Source: JBMHDN01 sp049889355 (GTDB taxonomy: Bacteria; Pseudomonadota; Alphaproteobacteria; Puniceispirillales; Puniceispirillaceae). Taken from it: DNA of 64,000 nucleotides. The notes under the pieces are model-generated. The model saw only the letters and a list, made by a program, of their open reading frames with translations. It had not been told where the DNA came from and made no database searches. The translations under genes and the position numbers were made by a program. This document shows positions 60,512 through 64,000 of this stretch, in pieces. Position 1 is the stretch's first letter. Each line of letters begins with the position of its first letter. Where the stretch lies: positions 1 through 64,000 of the forward strand of contig JBMHDN010000030.1 of assembly GCA_049889355.1 (NCBI GenBank), written 5' to 3'.

Positions 60512-61081
60512 ATGGCACAAAAGGCTATTCAAAAACATCTCACATCTGCTGTCATACTGGCCTTTGCAGGCGCAATGCTGGCCGGCCAGGCAGCTGCTGA
60601 AACCCGCATTGAATCAGTGCTGGGCACTGTCACCAAGACACAAGCCCTGACCAATTCTCTGGTACGCAAAATCCCGACCGAAGAAAATGTCTGTACTGAA
60701 CAGGATGTGCCAATTTATGCACAAGCTGAAGAGAGCGGATCAGAGCTGGGCTCTATGATTGTCGGCTCGCTGATTGGCTCAGCTATCGGCAATAAATTGT
60801 CAGATAAAGACGGGGCAGGCACCGCAGGGGCAGTGGCCGGCGCACTGATCGGCCGCGATAAAGCTAAGAAAAATGCCAAGCAGGGCAAATTAATTGGCTA
60901 TGAGCGCAAGACCCTGTGTGAGACCAAAACCATCTATATCACCGAAGCCGTAGAACAAATCACTGGCTATCAGATCACCATTGAGGCTGATGACAGGATT
61001 TTAAAGCTGACCACAGATGATAATTATGCGGTGGGTGAGCGCATCGAATTGGTGAAGGAAACCACCTACAGCCTGCGCTAA
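60512..61081 (+). CDS. Glycine-zipper envelope protein
   Basis: A 189-residue exported protein with a signal peptide (about 1-29, ending GQAAAE). A glycine-zipper 2TM segment (about 80-115: GSMIVGSLIGSAIGNKLSD...GAVAGALIGRD) follows. A C-terminal domain carries two Cys. This arrangement resembles the 17 kDa surface-antigen and SlyB-like families, but the specific family is not established. AAGGAGAG precedes the start. No operon partner is close. Confidence 0.82.
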   Translation: MAQKAIQKHLTSAVILAFAGAMLAGQAAAETRIESVLGTVTKTQALTNSLVRKIPTEENVCTEQDVPIYAQAEESGSELGSMIVGSLIGSAIGNKLSDKDGAGTAGAVAGALIGRDKAKKNAKQGKLIGYERKTLCETKTIYITEAVEQITGYQITIEADDRILKLTTDDNYAVGERIELVKETTYSLR

Positions 61082-61202
61082 GCGGTTTTTTCGACGCAAA
61101 CATAGCAAAAGCATCACCGGCCGGCTAAGCGCGACTTGCCGGTCATAGGTTTTGTGCGCTATATCAATTATGTAAATTATCCCGATAAGAGGTTTAGAGC
61201 AG

Positions 61203-62018
61203 ATGACTGATTCGCCAGCTGGATTAATGCAAGGTAAAAAAGGCCTGATCATGGGCGTGGCCAATAACCGTTCCATCGGTTGGGGTATTGCCAATGCGGT
61301 AGCCGCACAAGGTGCTGAGCTTGCCTTTACCTATCAAGGTGATGCGTTGAAAAAGCGCGTTGAGCCACTGGCAGCTTCTGTCGGCTCTGATCTGGTGCTT
61401 GATTGTGATGTAACAGATGAAGCCTCTATTGATGCGGTTTTTGCAGAGATAGAAAAGCGCTGGGGCAAGCTGGATTTTCTAGTCCATGCCATTGCTTATT
61501 CAGACAAAGAAGAGCTGACCGGCGAATATGTCGATACCAGCCGTGATAATTTCATGAAAACCATGGATATTTCGGTCTATTCCTTTACCTCTATCGCACG
61601 GCGTGCAGCGGCGCTGATGAATGATGGCGGCGCGTTGCTGACCCTTACCTATTATGGGGCTGAACGGGTGATGCCGCATTATAATGTGATGGGTGTGGCC
61701 AAGGCTGCATTGGAAGCATCTGTGCGCTATTTGGCGGTAGATTTAGGTGGCCGGAATATCCGGGTGAACGGCCTGTCTGCTGGCCCGATGAAGACATTGG
61801 CAGCCTCTGGGATTGGTGATTTCCGCTATATTCTGAAATGGAATGAATATAACTCGCCCCTAAAGCGCAATGTGACCCTAGATGATGTCGGCGGGGCCGG
61901 TTTATATCTGCTTTCTGATCTGTCATCTGGCGTGTCAGGCGAAACCCACCATGTGGATTGCGGCTATCATGTGGTCGGCATGAAGGCAGTTGATGCACCG
62001 GATATCACGACAGTCTGA
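61203..62018 (+). CDS. fabI: Enoyl-[acyl-carrier-protein] reductase (NADH)
   Basis: FabI reduces trans-2-enoyl-ACP in fatty-acid elongation. The 271-residue short-chain dehydrogenase has GVANNRSIGWGIA for NADH and YYGAERVMPHYNVMGVAKAAL, carrying the Tyr-X6-Tyr-X6-Lys type catalytic pattern. AGAGG is upstream. Its TGA overlaps the ATG of aroC by one base (ATGA), so translation is coupled, linking lipid and aromatic synthesis in one unit, as accB/aroQ do earlier in the window. Confidence 0.97.
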   Translation: MTDSPAGLMQGKKGLIMGVANNRSIGWGIANAVAAQGAELAFTYQGDALKKRVEPLAASVGSDLVLDCDVTDEASIDAVFAEIEKRWGKLDFLVHAIAYSDKEELTGEYVDTSRDNFMKTMDISVYSFTSIARRAAALMNDGGALLTLTYYGAERVMPHYNVMGVAKAALEASVRYLAVDLGGRNIRVNGLSAGPMKTLAASGIGDFRYILKWNEYNSPLKRNVTLDDVGGAGLYLLSDLSSGVSGETHHVDCGYHVVGMKAVDAPDITTV

Positions 62019-63115
62019 TGAGCGATAATCGATTTGGCCAGCTTTTTTCTTTCACCAGCTTTGGCGAAAGCCACGGCCCAGCCATAGGCTGTATCATTGA
62101 TGGGGTGCCGCCGCGCTTGCCGCTAAGCGAAGCCGATATCCAGCCTTATATGGATAGGCGCAAGCCTGGCCAGAGCCGGTTTGTAACCCAGCGCAAAGAA
62201 GCAGATGAGGTGGAAATCCTATCTGGTGTTTTTGAAGGTCAGACGACCGGCACGCCGATTGCTATTCTGATCCGCAATACTGATCAGCGATCAAAAGATT
62301 ATGGCGAGATTGCCCGCCAATATCGCCCAGGTCATGCAGATTACACCTATCAGACCAAATATGGTATCCGCGATTATCGCGGCGGTGGGCGATCCTCGGC
62401 CCGCGAAACAGCGGTGCGTGTCGCAGCAGGTGCAGTGGCGGATATCGCCTTGCGCCATATTTTAGGGGATGGGGTGGATATCACCGCGTCAGTTGTGCAA
62501 ATCGGCCCGCATAAAATTGATCGCAGCCGTTTTGATGCCAGCCAGATTGACCAGAACCCGTTTTTCTGCGCTGATCCTGTGGCGGCTCAAGAATGGGAAG
62601 CCTATCTCGATGGGGTGCGCAAAGATGGCAGTTCAGCAGGGGCTATTATCGAGGTGGTGGCCACTGGCATTCCAGCCGGCCTCGGCCAGCCGATTTATGG
62701 CAAGCTGGATACCGAGCTGGCCGCAGCGATGATGAGCATCAATGCGGTCAAAGGGGTGGAAATCGGCACAGGCTTTGATTTGGCCGCCTTAGATGGCCGC
62801 CAAGCAGGCGATGAAATGCGCATGGGACCAGATGGGCCTGAATTCCTGTCCAATCATGCTGGCGGTATATTGGGCGGTATCTCCTCTGGCCAGCCGATTG
62901 TGGTGCGCATGGCGATTAAGCCGACCTCGTCTATTTTAACGCCGCGCCGCTCGCTCGATAAGGATGGTGCGGAAGTCGAAGTGCGGACTGTTGGGCGCCA
63001 TGACCCATGTGTGGGGATACGCGCGGTACCTGTGGCTGAGGCCATGATGGCGGCTAGTTTGCTGGACCAGCTGATGCGCCATCACGCACAATGCGGTCTC
63101 ATCGCGGCAGACTAA
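62018..63115 (+). CDS. aroC: Chorismate synthase
   Basis: AroC makes chorismate from EPSP with reduced FMN, the last shared step of aromatic synthesis. The 365-residue protein starts SFTSFGESHGPAIGCIIDGVP and has GGGRSSARETAVRVAAGA, RPGHADYTYQTKYG and MGPDGPEFLSNHAGGILGG, all signature blocks. Start overlaps the fabI stop. It is convergent with tlyA, 16 bases away. Confidence 0.98.
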   Translation: MSDNRFGQLFSFTSFGESHGPAIGCIIDGVPPRLPLSEADIQPYMDRRKPGQSRFVTQRKEADEVEILSGVFEGQTTGTPIAILIRNTDQRSKDYGEIARQYRPGHADYTYQTKYGIRDYRGGGRSSARETAVRVAAGAVADIALRHILGDGVDITASVVQIGPHKIDRSRFDASQIDQNPFFCADPVAAQEWEAYLDGVRKDGSSAGAIIEVVATGIPAGLGQPIYGKLDTELAAAMMSINAVKGVEIGTGFDLAALDGRQAGDEMRMGPDGPEFLSNHAGGILGGISSGQPIVVRMAIKPTSSILTPRRSLDKDGAEVEVRTVGRHDPCVGIRAVPVAEAMMAASLLDQLMRHHAQCGLIAAD

Positions 63116-63131
63116 GCCGGCAGCGCGCACC

Positions 63132-63914
63132 TTAAATCTCGGTTTTTCTGGCCCAGATCAGGGTTTCGATATTGCCATCCGGGCCTTCTATCGGGGATGG
63201 GGTGGTGGCATGCACTGACCAGCCCAGCCCGGTTAGCCAGTCTGAGATATCTGCGATAACCGCTTGTCTGATAGAAGGGTCTTTGACAATACCGCCTTTG
63301 GCCAGATGGGCACGCCCTGCTTCAAATTGCGGTTTGATGAGACCAATGAAATCAGCGCCCTGTTCAGCCAATGCCAGCGCAGCAGGCAGGGCTTTTTTTA
63401 GCGAAATGAAAGAGAGATCAGCGGTGATCAGCTGAATGGGGTGGGGAATAATATCAGCGGTGATATCACGCACATTGAGCTGCTCGAGATTTATCACGCG
63501 CGGATCATTTGCAATTTTCGCCGCTAGCTGAGAATGGCCGACATCCACCGCATAGATTGTCGCCGCCCCTTGTTCCAACAACACATCACAAAAGCCGCCT
63601 GTACTGGCACCGAGATCAAGACAGATACGCGCAGCTGCACTGAGATCAGGAAAGGCGTTGAAGGCGGCAGCCAGCTTTAAACCGCCACGCGAGACATAAC
63701 GCAACAGATCAGACTGCACCGAAATATGTGCGTGTGGGGCTATCAGCTGGGCAGGTTTTGAGACAGGCTGGCCATCTGCTGAGACCTCGCCTTTTTTGAT
63801 CATCTCGCGGGCTTTTTCGCGGCTGGGGGCATGGCCCATTGAGACCAAAATCAGATCAGCCCTTTGTCTTTCAGACAATAGACCCTCTATGACGCTGGTC
63901 TTTTGTGTTGGCAC
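63132..63914 (-). CDS. tlyA: TlyA family rRNA 2'-O-methyltransferase / hemolysin-like protein
   Basis: A 260-residue protein with an N-terminal S4 RNA-binding domain (about 15-75: RADLILVSMGHAPSREKAREMIKKGEV) and an FtsJ-like methyltransferase domain (CLDLGASTGGFCDVLLEQGA). TlyA methylates cytidines in 16S and 23S rRNA in mycobacteria; some members are only called hemolysins by history. The first codon is GTG; a TTG at 63878 with GAGGG four bases upstream is an alternative that removes 12 residues and most of the overlap with dxs. Confidence 0.9.
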   Translation of the reverse strand: MPTQKTSVIEGLLSERQRADLILVSMGHAPSREKAREMIKKGEVSADGQPVSKPAQLIAPHAHISVQSDLLRYVSRGGLKLAAAFNAFPDLSAAARICLDLGASTGGFCDVLLEQGAATIYAVDVGHSQLAAKIANDPRVINLEQLNVRDITADIIPHPIQLITADLSFISLKKALPAALALAEQGADFIGLIKPQFEAGRAHLAKGGIVKDPSIRQAVIADISDWLTGLGWSVHATTPSPIEGPDGNIETLIWARKTEI

Positions 63915-64000
63915 TATTCAGCAGCTGCCGCGCTGTGTTGGTCAGCGTCTCTGCATCGAGCCCAGCCCAGGCCAGCTGGGTTGTCTGAGCGCCATGGTCA
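63871..64000 (-). CDS. dxs: 1-deoxy-D-xylulose-5-phosphate synthase, C-terminal end only
   Basis: The minus-strand frame entering from the window edge ends at a TGA (63871-63873) after DHGAQTTQLAWAGLDAETL and a short tail. The sequence resembles the C-terminal end of DXS (...DHxxxxxQLxWAGLDA), and dxs next to tlyA is a common alphaproteobacterial order. Only 42 residues are seen, so the name rests mainly on context. It overlaps the GTG-initiated tlyA frame by 44 bases. Confidence 0.6.
   Translation of the reverse strand, partial: DHGAQTTQLAWAGLDAETLTNTARQLLNSANTKDQRHRGSIV

Noticed and set aside
61116..61143. Six-base inverted repeat before fabI
   Set aside because: Short stem with no T run; common by chance and not convincing as a terminator or operator.

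Overview
The window looks like a chromosomal segment of a free-living, probably marine, alphaproteobacterium. The evidence is gene order and content: aroQ-accB-accC-aat next to DUF2155, mlaD and an NDUFA12-like gene; amiC-pbp1A-prfB divergent from rne; a GTTC-N7-GTTC SOS box ahead of imuA-imuB-dnaE2; and a B12-dependent ribonucleotide reductase beside a sarcosine/dimethylglycine catabolic block. A SAR116-like (Puniceispirillales) origin is my best guess, but it is inferred from style and content and not from any search. There are no insertion sequences, phage genes, rRNA genes or CRISPR arrays.

Layout. 1-800: a 64-base C run (likely an assembly edge), periodic 11-bp motifs, an elongator tRNA-Met and a 12-copy 11-bp tandem array. 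0.8-3.6 kb: a PEP carboxylase homologue whose catalytic loop is altered. 3.7-7.2 kb: a sulfur set on the minus strand (cysE, cysteine desulfurase, [2Fe-2S] ferredoxin, mnmA). 7.4-16 kb: hydrolase, tyrS, a large AsmA-like envelope protein, bcp, a DUF455 protein and prfB. 16-23 kb: peptidoglycan genes (pbp1A, amiC) divergent from rne, which has a long, probably structured leader. 23-31.5 kb: aminotransferase, M48 protease, DsbA-like protein, aroQ, accB, accC, aat, DUF2155, mlaD and the NDUFA12-like gene. 31.7-41.5 kb: nrdJ with NrdR-box-like sites, ridA, a FemAB/DUF482 protein, clpA-clpS and a SPOR-tailed DD-carboxypeptidase. 41.5-47.8 kb: GFA, dnaE2, imuB and imuA under a perfect SOS box. 48-59.2 kb: M20 amidohydrolase with a small membrane protein, then soxBDAG and, convergently, a dimethylglycine-dehydrogenase-like gene plus an MttB-like gene. 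59.5-64 kb: pdxH, a glycine-zipper protein, fabI-aroC, tlyA and the 3' end of dxs.

How they fit together. The MttB-like and DMGDH-like pair and the four sarcosine oxidase subunits could strip methyl groups from betaine-type osmolytes down to glycine, feeding one-carbon units to folate. Aat, ClpS and ClpA together form the bacterial N-degron route. imuA-imuB-dnaE2 is the SOS mutagenesis cassette. cysE, the desulfurase and mnmA link cysteine synthesis to tRNA thiolation.

The most unusual signals are the many unrelated short tandem duplications (11-22 bp) confined to gene borders, the degenerate PEPC-like protein, a histone-like Lys/Ala tail on sarcosine oxidase delta, the rne leader, and a perfect operator-like palindrome ahead of the M20 amidohydrolase.
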